DNA of 64,000 bases from contig JBHASY010000126.1 in assembly GCA_041831635.1 (NCBI GenBank), positions 1-64,000 on the forward strand, read 5' to 3'. This DNA is from Acetoanaerobium sp041831635 (GTDB taxonomy: Bacteria; Bacillota; Clostridia; Peptostreptococcales; Filifactoraceae). Shown one piece after another: positions 18,376 through 26,971 of the stretch. Within the stretch, counting starts at the first letter, position 1. Each line of letters begins with the position of its first letter. A program made the position numbers and the translations under genes. The notes under the pieces are model-generated. The model was not told the origin of the DNA, ran no database searches, and saw nothing but the letters and a program-made list of their open reading frames with translations.

Positions 18376-19562
18376 TGCAAATAAAAAAATTTGTTGGAGA
18401 AAATGTAACTCAGACTATGGCATTAGTGAAAAAAGAAATGGGCAACGATGCTATAATACTACAGACTAAAAAAACAAAATCAAAAGGTCTTTTAGGTCTT
18501 TTCAAAAAAGATGCAGTAGAAATACTTGCTGCTGTTGAATCTGAGAAACCCAGCTCCAGAATAGCTGTAGCCAGAATGAGGTCACTGGCAAATATAGATG
18601 GTAAAAATGAGAAAAATGATGTATCATTTAAAGAAGTAAATAAAATTTATCAAAGACCGACACCGATAAACAGCTTAAATAATACAGGTGCAAACAGTAA
18701 CAGTGATATAATAAAGGATATAGATGAGATAAAGACCGTAATAAAAGGCTTAAATGAAAGATTTGTTCAAACTTTTAAAACTGAAGAAGATGAGGTCTTA
18801 GAAGAACTAAAGAAGCGGTATATAGGGAAACTCATATCAAAAGGGGTATCTACATTACTGTCAGAAGAAATAGTAAGCGAGGCTTTGTCTAAATATGGGG
18901 AATGTAATAGAGAGAGCATATTTAAAGTTATAAGTGAGAAGTTTAATAAATCTGAAAAGTCAAATGCAACATTTTTAAAGAAATATAATGTGTTTATAGG
19001 TTCTACAGGAGTAGGGAAGACGACTACTCTTGCAAAACTGGCTTCTAATTTAGCTATTTCAGAGGGAAAACGCATAGGGTTTATGACACTTGATACGTAT
19101 AGAATATCTGCTGTAGAGCAACTTAGAACCTATGCCGATATACTCAACTGTCCTATAGAAGTAGCATATGACAATTCAGATGTATCAGAAGCTGTGAAAA
19201 GACTTGAAAGTAGGGATTCTGTATTCATAGATACAGCAGGAAGAAGCCATAAAAATAAAGTCCATATGATGGAACTGGAAGAAATACTTTCAAGTATAGA
19301 AGACAAAAAGATTTTTCTGGTTCTAAGTGCAAATTGTAATAATGAAGACATAAAAGATATACTGGGAGTTTATAGTTTTATTGATGATTTTAGCATAATA
19401 ATAACAAAGATGGACGAAACTTCAGGAGAAGGTTTAGTTTTTGATATAATGAATGAAACAAATAAACCTATTTCTTATATCACTTACGGGCAAAATGTTC
19501 CGGATGATATAGAAGTATTTGATTTCAGTAAGTTCGTCAGTGAATTTTTAAGGGAGATTTAG
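18375..19562 (+). CDS. flhF: Flagellar SRP-like GTPase FlhF
   Basis: 395 aa. A basic and acidic N-terminal region is followed by an SRP-type NG domain: P-loop STGVGKTTTLAKLA near residue 210, MTLDTYRISAVEQLRTYA, and the DTAGRS motif near 288. FlhF sets the site and number of flagella with FlhG. The GTG start overlaps the flhA stop. It lies directly before flhG. Confidence 0.95.
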   Translation: MQIKKFVGENVTQTMALVKKEMGNDAIILQTKKTKSKGLLGLFKKDAVEILAAVESEKPSSRIAVARMRSLANIDGKNEKNDVSFKEVNKIYQRPTPINSLNNTGANSNSDIIKDIDEIKTVIKGLNERFVQTFKTEEDEVLEELKKRYIGKLISKGVSTLLSEEIVSEALSKYGECNRESIFKVISEKFNKSEKSNATFLKKYNVFIGSTGVGKTTTLAKLASNLAISEGKRIGFMTLDTYRISAVEQLRTYADILNCPIEVAYDNSDVSEAVKRLESRDSVFIDTAGRSHKNKVHMMELEEILSSIEDKKIFLVLSANCNNEDIKDILGVYSFIDDFSIIITKMDETSGEGLVFDIMNETNKPISYITYGQNVPDDIEVFDFSKFVSEFLREI

Positions 19563-19563
19563 A

Positions 19564-20457
19564 ATGCAAAATTTCGACCAGGCTCAAAAGCTTAGGGAAG
19601 CAGTTGTGTTTAAGAAAAGTTCGGAGCATAGTGAGAAAGCAAAGAATTCTTCTACTAGAGTGATCTGTATATCTAGCGGAAAGGGTGGAGTGGGGAAAAG
19701 CAATTTCACTATAAACCTTGCTATTGCTCTTCAATCTCAAGGGAAAAATGTAATAGTAATAGATGCGGATTTAGGGCTTGCGAATGTCGAAATTCTTTTA
19801 GGTATTATGCCAAAGTTTACTTTACTGGACGTTGTAACTAAAAACACAAGCATAAAGGATGTAATAACGAGAGGGCCTATGGACATAGGCATAATTTCAG
19901 GTGGTGCAGGAATGCAGTCTATGACTGAACTGTCGCTTTATGATATGAACAAACTGTTAAATGAATTACATTCTCTCAGAGAAATGGCAGATTTTATTTT
20001 AATAGATACAGGTGCAGGAATTTCAAAATCGGTTACAGCATTCATTGAGGCATCAGAAGAACTTATAGTAATAACAACTTGCGAACCTCCTGCAATTGCA
20101 GATGCCTATGCACTTATAAAAATAATATCAAAGATAGATAGGCAAAAAAAGATAAGATTAGTAGCAAATAGAGCTGAAGATGTCAAAGAAGGCGAAAATG
20201 TATATATGAAACTAAGTTCTGTGTCAAAGCAATTTTTAGACACAAATATAGAATATTTAGGAGAAATCTTAGACGATGATAACGTTACTAAGGCTGTGAA
20301 GAAACAAGTGCCTTTTTATATTAACAATTCTAAAGCTAAAGCGAGTAAAGGTATATATAGAATTTCAGAAAAACTTTTAAATATGCCGACTTCTCAAAAA
20401 GGCTTTAACGGTTTTATGAAAAAATTAAAAGGGTTATTCGTAGGAGGAAGTGCATAA
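19564..20457 (+). CDS. flhG: MinD-like ATPase FlhG (YlxH)
   Basis: 297 aa. A short N-terminal part with the conserved DQAQKLRE motif, used by FlhG to stimulate FlhF, is followed by a ParA/MinD ATPase with the deviant Walker A KGGVGKSNFTINLA near residue 40 and VIDADLGLANVEI. FlhG controls flagellar number and C-ring assembly. It starts two bases after flhF and overlaps the next gene by one base. Confidence 0.95.
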   Translation: MQNFDQAQKLREAVVFKKSSEHSEKAKNSSTRVICISSGKGGVGKSNFTINLAIALQSQGKNVIVIDADLGLANVEILLGIMPKFTLLDVVTKNTSIKDVITRGPMDIGIISGGAGMQSMTELSLYDMNKLLNELHSLREMADFILIDTGAGISKSVTAFIEASEELIVITTCEPPAIADAYALIKIISKIDRQKKIRLVANRAEDVKEGENVYMKLSSVSKQFLDTNIEYLGEILDDDNVTKAVKKQVPFYINNSKAKASKGIYRISEKLLNMPTSQKGFNGFMKKLKGLFVGGSA

Positions 20458-21107
20458 TGAGAGAAAAGGGCAAAGATAAGAATTCTCCACAGCTTGGCCA
20501 AAAAATAATAATAATGAGATTTAAGATAACAGGAGAGAAGGTTGAGTATGTAAGCCAACTTATAGATATAGAACCAAATGGAGATTTTGTGATAGCTGTT
20601 CCCATAAAAAATTCTCAACTAGTTACTCTGTTAAACGGCACTAAAATCACTATAGTATATAATAACAGTGAGAATGGAATGATGGAATTTGAAGCTGAGG
20701 TAATTAGAAAAACAAATGACAAAATACCTTTGATGTATATCAAAAAAATAACCGACATAATAAAAAGTCAAAGGAGAAGTTATTTCAGACTGGATTTGAT
20801 GATGCCAATTCAAATACTCAAATCAAATGATGACACTATATATTCCGGGTTTACTAAGGACATAAGTGGCGGCGGAGTTAGAATGGTAGCAGAAACAAGG
20901 CTTAGCGAGGGAGATATTATCCATGTAGGTTTTGAACTTGAAGGTAGAATATATAACTTTAAAGCACAAGTAAGAACGAAATTTAGCACATTTGAGAATA
21001 AAAATGAAGTAGGAATCGAATTTTTGGATATAATTGAAATAGATAGAAATGATTTGATTAAATATTTATTTTTTCAGCAAAGAAAACTTATAAAAAGAGG
21101 GATATAA
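20457..21107 (+). CDS. PilZ-domain c-di-GMP receptor (YcgR/YpfA-like)
   Basis: 216 aa. The N-terminal half resembles the YcgR flagellar-brake domain. The C-terminal PilZ domain has QRRSYFRLD (R-x3-R type) near residue 104 and the DISGGGVRM box about 35 residues later, so both c-di-GMP-binding motifs are present. Such proteins slow the motor when c-di-GMP is high. Its place between flhG and cheB links second-messenger control to the motility operon. Confidence 0.88.
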   Translation: MREKGKDKNSPQLGQKIIIMRFKITGEKVEYVSQLIDIEPNGDFVIAVPIKNSQLVTLLNGTKITIVYNNSENGMMEFEAEVIRKTNDKIPLMYIKKITDIIKSQRRSYFRLDLMMPIQILKSNDDTIYSGFTKDISGGGVRMVAETRLSEGDIIHVGFELEGRIYNFKAQVRTKFSTFENKNEVGIEFLDIIEIDRNDLIKYLFFQQRKLIKRGI

Positions 21108-21108
21108 A

Positions 21109-22185
21109 GTGCAAATTATTAAAGTGTTAATAGTAGATGACTCTGCTCTTATAAGGAAGATGTTGAAAGATTTGCTGGGAAGTGACAGTTATATTAAAGT
21201 GGTTGGGACAGTTAAAAATGGAAAAGAGGCACTTGATTTTTTAAAGGTTAATTCTGTTGATGTAATAACTATGGATATAGAAATGCCTGTGATGGATGGA
21301 ATATCAACCTTGAAAGAAATTATGAGATTAAGACCTACGCCTGTCGTGATGTTAAGTTCTTTCACAAAAGAAGGGGCAGAAATGACGATAAAAGCCTTAG
21401 AATTAGGGGCTGCTGACTTTTTACCTAAACCTACCAATATTTTTAATCTGGGCTCCTCTTACGAAATAAAAGAAACTATAATAGGAAAAGTTAAAGATGC
21501 TTCAAAAGTTAAGGCAAATAATATTATAGTGACCGGACCTGTAGAAAACAAAGCAATAAGCAGATCTGAGACTAATATTAAAAAAGCAGATATACAAGAT
21601 AGTAATATTAGGAAAATTGTTGCAATCGGAACATCTACGGGAGGACCAAGAGCCTTACAGGAGGTATTGTGCAATTTGTCAGAAAATTTTCCTGCACCTA
21701 TTTTTATAGTTCAACATATGCCTAAAGGTTTTACAAAGTCTTTAGCTGAAAGACTTGACACTCTATCTAAAGTGAAAGTAAAAGAAGCTGAAGATGGTGA
21801 AATAGTTAAAAACTCGACTGCATATATAGCACCAGGAGACAGACATTTAAAAATAGAGTTTTTATCAAAAAATAAATATCGGATAAAACTCGATGATGGA
21901 CCTAATGTTTCAGGGCATAAACCATCTGTAGATGCAATGTTTTATTCGTTGTGTGAAATTCCGACAGATGATATTATAGCTGTTATAATGACAGGGATGG
22001 GAACTGATGGGGCGAGCGCCATGAAACAATTAAAGCTTGTAAAGCAGTCTACTAATATAGCTGAAGATGAGTCAACCTGTGTAGTATTCGGAATGCCAAA
22101 GTCAGCTATAGCAACAGGAGAAGTTGATAGAATTTTGCCACTTACTAAGATAGCCACTGAGCTTAATAAATTATTGGGGGTGTAA
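21109..22185 (+). CDS. cheB: Chemotaxis methylesterase/deamidase CheB
   Basis: 358 aa. An N-terminal receiver domain has its phosphorylation site at D56 (TMDIEMPVMDG). A linker leads to the C-terminal methylesterase (about 170-355) with the catalytic serine in GTSTGGPRAL, histidine in VQHMP and aspartate in MTGMGTDGA. CheB removes methyl groups from chemoreceptors during adaptation. GTG start. The partner methyltransferase CheR is not in this window. Confidence 0.97.
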   Translation: MQIIKVLIVDDSALIRKMLKDLLGSDSYIKVVGTVKNGKEALDFLKVNSVDVITMDIEMPVMDGISTLKEIMRLRPTPVVMLSSFTKEGAEMTIKALELGAADFLPKPTNIFNLGSSYEIKETIIGKVKDASKVKANNIIVTGPVENKAISRSETNIKKADIQDSNIRKIVAIGTSTGGPRALQEVLCNLSENFPAPIFIVQHMPKGFTKSLAERLDTLSKVKVKEAEDGEIVKNSTAYIAPGDRHLKIEFLSKNKYRIKLDDGPNVSGHKPSVDAMFYSLCEIPTDDIIAVIMTGMGTDGASAMKQLKLVKQSTNIAEDESTCVVFGMPKSAIATGEVDRILPLTKIATELNKLLGV

Positions 22186-22186
22186 T

Positions 22187-24280
22187 ATGTTAGATTTTGA
22201 ACAATATATTGACATATTTATAGACGAGTCCAAAGAGCATTTGCAAAACTTGAATGAACGCTTAATGGATTATGAGGCTAATACCGAAAACTTAGAAACA
22301 GTAAATGAGATTTTTAGAATAGCTCATACCTTAAAAGGAATGTCTGCGACGATGGGATTTGAAACCATTGCTACGCTTACTCATAAAATGGAAAATATCT
22401 TAGATGGTATAAGGTCTCATAAACTTCAGACCACATCTGAGATGGTAGATATATTATTTGAAGGCCTTGACATCTTAGAAGAAGAAGTTAAGAGTGTTGA
22501 AACTACAGGTTCAGAGAAAAAAACTGACATAACAAATATTATGTCCAGATTGGATGATATCGAACATCAAAGGGGTTCCTCTTCTGTAAAACCGACCACA
22601 GCAACAGTAGAAGAAACCGGTGGAGACGGACGTGACTTGGAAATCAGCGAAGAAGATAAAGAGACTATAATCAGTGTCGCTGAGCAAATGGCTGAAAATG
22701 GGATGAAAGTGTTTAAATTATGGGTGAAACTGGAAGACAACTGTATGCTTAAAGCTGCGAGGTCGTTTTTGGTGTTTAAATCTCTGGAAAGCAAGGGAGA
22801 GGTAGTTTATTCACATCCATCTGCTGATGATATAGAAGATGAAAAATTTGAAGACAGTTTTACCGTTTTATACGCGACAGATTTGCCTACTGAAGAAATT
22901 GAAACTATGATTATGGAAGTTTCTGAAATTGAAAAAGTAGAGATTTCTGAATTTGATATTTCAAAAGAGACTATAAGCGAGGATAAAGGTTCTGAGCCTA
23001 TCATGACTGAAGATGACAAACAAATTCAAGCAGAAACGGCAACTAAAACTCAGCCTAGTGAAGCTAAGACTGCACCTAGAGCAGCAGCTAAAGAAAAACA
23101 AGCCGATGCAGACAGTGGAGCAAAGAAAAATAAAGCCGGAAAAACTGTAAGGGTAGATATAGATAGACTGGACAACCTGATGAATCTAGTTAGTGAGTTG
23201 ATCATAGTCAAAACCAGGCTGGAAGACGATGCGATAAGTTCAAATCCTCAAAATATGAACGATGCAGTAGAGTATCTGGAAAGAATAACAACCAGCCTTC
23301 ACGATGCCGTTACTAAGGTCAGAATGGTACCTGTAGAGAGGGTGTTTAATCGTTTCCCTAGAATGGTAAGGGATTTATCTAAAGACCTGAATAAAGAGAT
23401 AGACTTGGTAATGATGGGAGAAGAAACGGAGGTAGACAGAACTGTCATAGATGAAATCGGAGATCCGCTTATCCACTTGCTCAGAAATTCTATAGATCAT
23501 GGAGTAGAACTTCCTGAGGTAAGACTTGAAAAAGGAAAGAAAGAAAAAGGAAAGGTTAATCTAAATGCTTATCCTGACGGAAATACGGTTGTAATCGAAG
23601 TATCTGATGATGGTGCCGGTATAAACGTAGAAAAGGTAAAACAGAAAGCTATAGATAAAGGCTTAATAACAATAGAGCAAGCCAGAGAAATGGACAGTAG
23701 TAAAGCTGCCGAACTTATTTTTGCTCCGGGATTTAGTACAGCAGACAAAGTTTCTGACGTATCAGGACGTGGAGTAGGACTTGATGTAGTTCTAACAAAG
23801 ATAGAAGCATTAGGCGGAAATGTAGAAATCGAAACTGAAAAAGATAAAGGCTCCAGATTTATAATCAGACTTCCGCTTACTCTTGCTATAATTCAAGCTT
23901 TGCTTGTAATAGTTGGGAATGAAAAATATGCTATTCCTTTGAATAATATAAAAGAAATCACAGATATTAACACAAAAGAGATTAGATTGATAGAGCAAAA
24001 GGAAGTGATTTTATACAGAGATAATCCTCTAAATCTTTTAAGACTTTCTGAAGTTATGGACTGCGAAGAGCAAAATAGGATTGAGGGAGAAGCTACTGTA
24101 GTAATAGTGAAAAAGGGCGATAAAGAATTGGGTCTTATCATAGATTCACTTATCGGTCAGCAAGAAATAGTTATAAAATCACTGGGAAAATACTTGAACT
24201 TTGTAAAAGAAATAGCAGGAGCTACCATTCTTGGAAATGGTGGAGTGGCACTTATTATAGATACGAACTCACTGTTTTAA
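22187..24280 (+). CDS. cheA: Chemotaxis histidine kinase CheA
   Basis: 697 aa with all five domains. P1 Hpt has the phosphorylated H47 in RIAHTLKG. A P2-like CheY-binding domain lies at about 165-260, followed by a charged linker. P3 dimerisation has RLDNLMNLVSELIIVKTRLE. P4 ATPase has HLLRNSIDHGVE and DDGAGI, and P5 is CheW-like. CheA reads chemoreceptor state and phosphorylates CheY and CheB. It begins one base after the cheB stop. Confidence 0.97.
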   Translation: MLDFEQYIDIFIDESKEHLQNLNERLMDYEANTENLETVNEIFRIAHTLKGMSATMGFETIATLTHKMENILDGIRSHKLQTTSEMVDILFEGLDILEEEVKSVETTGSEKKTDITNIMSRLDDIEHQRGSSSVKPTTATVEETGGDGRDLEISEEDKETIISVAEQMAENGMKVFKLWVKLEDNCMLKAARSFLVFKSLESKGEVVYSHPSADDIEDEKFEDSFTVLYATDLPTEEIETMIMEVSEIEKVEISEFDISKETISEDKGSEPIMTEDDKQIQAETATKTQPSEAKTAPRAAAKEKQADADSGAKKNKAGKTVRVDIDRLDNLMNLVSELIIVKTRLEDDAISSNPQNMNDAVEYLERITTSLHDAVTKVRMVPVERVFNRFPRMVRDLSKDLNKEIDLVMMGEETEVDRTVIDEIGDPLIHLLRNSIDHGVELPEVRLEKGKKEKGKVNLNAYPDGNTVVIEVSDDGAGINVEKVKQKAIDKGLITIEQAREMDSSKAAELIFAPGFSTADKVSDVSGRGVGLDVVLTKIEALGGNVEIETEKDKGSRFIIRLPLTLAIIQALLVIVGNEKYAIPLNNIKEITDINTKEIRLIEQKEVILYRDNPLNLLRLSEVMDCEEQNRIEGEATVVIVKKGDKELGLIIDSLIGQQEIVIKSLGKYLNFVKEIAGATILGNGGVALIIDTNSLF

Positions 24281-24301
24281 TTTAAGGGAGGTGGCAGGTT
24301 T

Positions 24302-24721
24302 ATGAATGATAATCAATTCGTTATTTTTAGATTGGCAGACGAATATTATGGAATAAAAATTGAAAATGTAGAAACTATAGAAAGAATAATGGAAATAACC
24401 AGAGTTCCTAAGACCCAAAATTATATGAGAGGAGTAATAAACCTCAGGGGGGAAATAGTTCCTATAATTGATTTGAGGGATAGACTGGGACTTCCTAGCA
24501 AACAATATGACTCTGAAACTAGAATAATTGTAAATAAAAAACAGGATTTAATGATAGGCTATATAGTAGATTCAGCTTCGGAAGTTAAGGAGATAGAGCC
24601 ATCTTCCATAAGTTATAGCAACCTAGAAGAAAATATATCTGAAACTTTTGTAAAAGCTATAGGGAAAGTGGAAAATCAAATGATAATACTATTGGATGTA
24701 GATAAAATACTAGAATTTTAA
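24302..24721 (+). CDS. cheW: Chemotaxis coupling protein CheW
   Basis: 139 aa, a single CheW domain. The FRLADEYYGIKIENVETIERI opening, VINLRGEIVPIIDLR and IVDSASEVKEI segments are the family pattern. CheW links CheA to chemoreceptors in the signalling array. A GGGAGGTGG site precedes the ATG. It sits between cheA and cheC, as in Bacillus. Confidence 0.96.
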   Translation: MNDNQFVIFRLADEYYGIKIENVETIERIMEITRVPKTQNYMRGVINLRGEIVPIIDLRDRLGLPSKQYDSETRIIVNKKQDLMIGYIVDSASEVKEIEPSSISYSNLEENISETFVKAIGKVENQMIILLDVDKILEF

Positions 24722-24746
24722 AAATTATATCAGTTGGGAGAATATT

Positions 24747-25370
24747 ATGGAATTTAGTATGGATAATATTAACGGTCTGTATTTAGATGTCTTAAAGGAA
24801 ATCGGGAATATAGGATCAGGAAACGCTGCAAGCTCACTTGCTAGGATGATAAATAAACCTGTAAATATGGAAGTTCCAAATATTGAGGTTGTAGAAACAG
24901 AAAAAGTTGTAGAGATTTTTGAAAATGAAGAAGAGATAACTGTGGGGGTATATGTCAACTTTAATGGGGACATCAATGGTACGATCTTGACCTTACTTGA
25001 TAAAATATCTTCTGACAATATGGTTAGAATACTTTTGGGAAGAAAGCCTGAAGGGGAAGTATACGATGAAATGGAATCATCTGTAGTTCAAGAACTCGGA
25101 AATATAATGTCCAGTGGATATGTAAACTCTATTTCACTTATGGCTTCTCTTAATATAAACATTTCTATTCCGGCAGTAAATATTGATATGGTAAGTTCCA
25201 TTTTGAGTGTTCCTGCTGTGGAATATGGGCTTGAAAGTGACAAGTTGATTCTGATTGAAAATAAGCTTTCAATCGACGGAGAAGAAGTTAAATGTTACTT
25301 CTTTTTTATGCCTGACTTAACATCTTTTGATACCTTGTTTAGAAGTTTAGGGGTGTTAGGAAATGGATAA
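24747..25370 (+). CDS. cheC: CheY-P phosphatase CheC
   Basis: 207 aa. Two E-x2-N phosphatase motifs are visible: LKEIGNIGSGNAASSL near residue 14 and VVQELGNIMSSGYVNSI near 115, so both active sites look intact. CheC dephosphorylates CheY-P and binds CheD in the adaptation system of Firmicutes. The end overlaps the cheD start, consistent with joint production. Confidence 0.95.
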   Translation: MEFSMDNINGLYLDVLKEIGNIGSGNAASSLARMINKPVNMEVPNIEVVETEKVVEIFENEEEITVGVYVNFNGDINGTILTLLDKISSDNMVRILLGRKPEGEVYDEMESSVVQELGNIMSSGYVNSISLMASLNINISIPAVNIDMVSSILSVPAVEYGLESDKLILIENKLSIDGEEVKCYFFFMPDLTSFDTLFRSLGVLGNG

Positions 25371-25848
25371 AAATATTAAAGTAGGCATGGCTGATTACAA
25401 AGTGGCATCAGGTAGCGAAATTTTAATAACTTTGGGATTAGGCTCGTGTGTAGGAGTTGTAATATACGATACTTCAAAAAAAATAGCAGGAATGGCACAC
25501 GTAATGTTGCCGTCGAGTTTAGAAATAAAGAACAATTCTAATAAGATGAAGTTTGCAGATACTTGCATAGATCTGATGATGAATGATTTGACGAAGATGA
25601 AGGTATCGAAAGTTTCTCTTAAGGCTAAAATAGCCGGTGGAGCACAGATGTTCAGTGTTTCACTTAATACTGAAAGTTTAAATATAGGAAAAAGAAATGT
25701 AATGGCTGTAAAAGAAAAGCTTAAATCCTTAAATATACCAATAGTTGCAGAGGACGTACTGGGAAACAGTGGTAGAACTATCAGATTTGATTGTAGTAAC
25801 CAACAGTTAAACATAAAGAGTATTGGTAAAGGAGAATATTTTATATAA
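25363..25848 (+). CDS. cheD: Chemoreceptor glutamine deamidase CheD
   Basis: 161 aa. The GLGSCVGVVIYD motif has the catalytic cysteine at residue 29 and AGMAHVMLP has the catalytic histidine at 46. CheD deamidates receptor glutamines and binds CheC, which controls its activity. It overlaps cheC by 8 bases. Downstream is a gene for a small membrane protein rather than sigD directly. Confidence 0.95.
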   Translation: MDKNIKVGMADYKVASGSEILITLGLGSCVGVVIYDTSKKIAGMAHVMLPSSLEIKNNSNKMKFADTCIDLMMNDLTKMKVSKVSLKAKIAGGAQMFSVSLNTESLNIGKRNVMAVKEKLKSLNIPIVAEDVLGNSGRTIRFDCSNQQLNIKSIGKGEYFI

Positions 25849-25883
25849 AACTGATACAAGACAAAAATTTTTAAGGAGCTGTC

Positions 25884-26195
25884 ATGGAAAAATATTTTTT
25901 GATGTGGATATTATTAAATTATATATTGTCTATGACTACTTTATTTATATCTGTTCTCAAAAATTGGAGTCCATTTATATTTTTAAAAAACCTGTTGTTT
26001 TTGGTTGTTGCTGTCAACTTGATAATATTTATAATATGTATGATAATTCGAGTTCTAAACGATAAAAAAGAGGAAGAAAGCATAATAGATTTAGTTTTGC
26101 CGGAAGAATCTGAAGAAGAAATAAAGCAGATGTTAAAGGAAGCATCTTCACTAGACGAAGAGGAAGAATTTAAGGATTGGACCCCGGAAAATTAA
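25884..26195 (+). CDS. Small two-helix membrane protein between cheD and sigD, function unknown
   Basis: 103 aa. Two hydrophobic helices (about residues 5-27 and 32-58) are followed by a cytoplasmic-looking acidic tail (EEESIIDLVLPEESEEEIKQ and EEEEFKDW). An AAGGAG site lies 5-6 bases before the ATG, and the next gene, sigD, begins 18 bases later, so it is translated as part of the operon. I recognise no family. The position suggests a motility-related or sigma-related role, but nothing in the sequence shows it. Confidence 0.7.
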   Translation: MEKYFLMWILLNYILSMTTLFISVLKNWSPFIFLKNLLFLVVAVNLIIFIICMIIRVLNDKKEEESIIDLVLPEESEEEIKQMLKEASSLDEEEEFKDWTPEN

Positions 26196-26213
26196 GAAAA
26201 GGGGAAGTAAACT

Positions 26214-26957
26214 ATGGCCAAGCAAATTGATATTTGGGATAGGTATTCGCAAGAAGAGAATTTGGAAAAGAAAAAAGAAATTAAAAAGCTGCTTATAGAA
26301 GAGTACGTAAACCTCGTTAAGATAATTGCAGGAAAGCTTTTTAATTACTACGCCAGTAATATTGAATATGACGACTTGATGAGTTATGGGGTTATCGGGC
26401 TGATAGATGCAATAGATAAGTATGACCGTTCTAAAAATATAAAATTTGAAACCTATGCATCTATTAGGATAAGAGGTTCGATAATAGATCAGATTAGAAC
26501 CTTGGACTGGATACCTAGATCTATAAGACAAAAATCAAAAATTTTAAAAGATGCAAATGAATCTCTAGAGTCTACGCTTGGAAGAGAGGCTTCTTATCAA
26601 GAAATAGCAAAATATTTGGGAAAGTCTGAGCAAGAGGTTCTTACTTTGATAGATGAGACTTCAGTATATAATGTACTTTCTATAGAGGACGATTTTAAAG
26701 AGTCTTTCAAAATTCAGTTAAGAGATGAAAGCATAGAATCAAGTCCTGAAGACTTAGCTGTTTATAATGACACTATAAAAGAATTGGAAAGAACTATAGG
26801 AGAACTTAAAGAGAGAGAACAACTTATTATAAATTTGTATTATTATGAGGGATTGACATATAAAGAGATAGGGGAAATACTTAATATCTCCGAGTCAAGA
26901 GTATCTCAAATACACAGTAAAGCCATATCTAAAATGCGAAAACAATTTCAGCACTAA
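26214..26957 (+). CDS. sigD: Flagellar sigma factor SigD (FliA, sigma-28)
   Basis: 247 aa. Sigma region 2 has YDDLMSYGVIGLIDAIDKYD and FETYASIRIRGSIIDQIR, followed by WIPRSIRQK. Region 3 is at about 110-160. Region 4 has LTYKEIGEILNISESRVSQIHSKA near the C-terminus. This is the sigma-28 pattern for late flagellar and chemotaxis genes. It is the regulatory output of the operon. No flgM anti-sigma gene is in the window. Confidence 0.96.
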   Translation: MAKQIDIWDRYSQEENLEKKKEIKKLLIEEYVNLVKIIAGKLFNYYASNIEYDDLMSYGVIGLIDAIDKYDRSKNIKFETYASIRIRGSIIDQIRTLDWIPRSIRQKSKILKDANESLESTLGREASYQEIAKYLGKSEQEVLTLIDETSVYNVLSIEDDFKESFKIQLRDESIESSPEDLAVYNDTIKELERTIGELKEREQLIINLYYYEGLTYKEIGEILNISESRVSQIHSKAISKMRKQFQH

Positions 26958-26971
26958 GGAGGCAATAGTCA

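Noticed and set aside
25395..25859. 154-residue open frame on the minus strand over cheD
   Set aside because: cheD is intact with its catalytic residues; the minus frame has no recognisable motif or start signals.
25823..26065. 80-residue + strand frame over cheD end and the small membrane protein
   Set aside because: Out of frame with both supported genes, and no ribosome site at its start.
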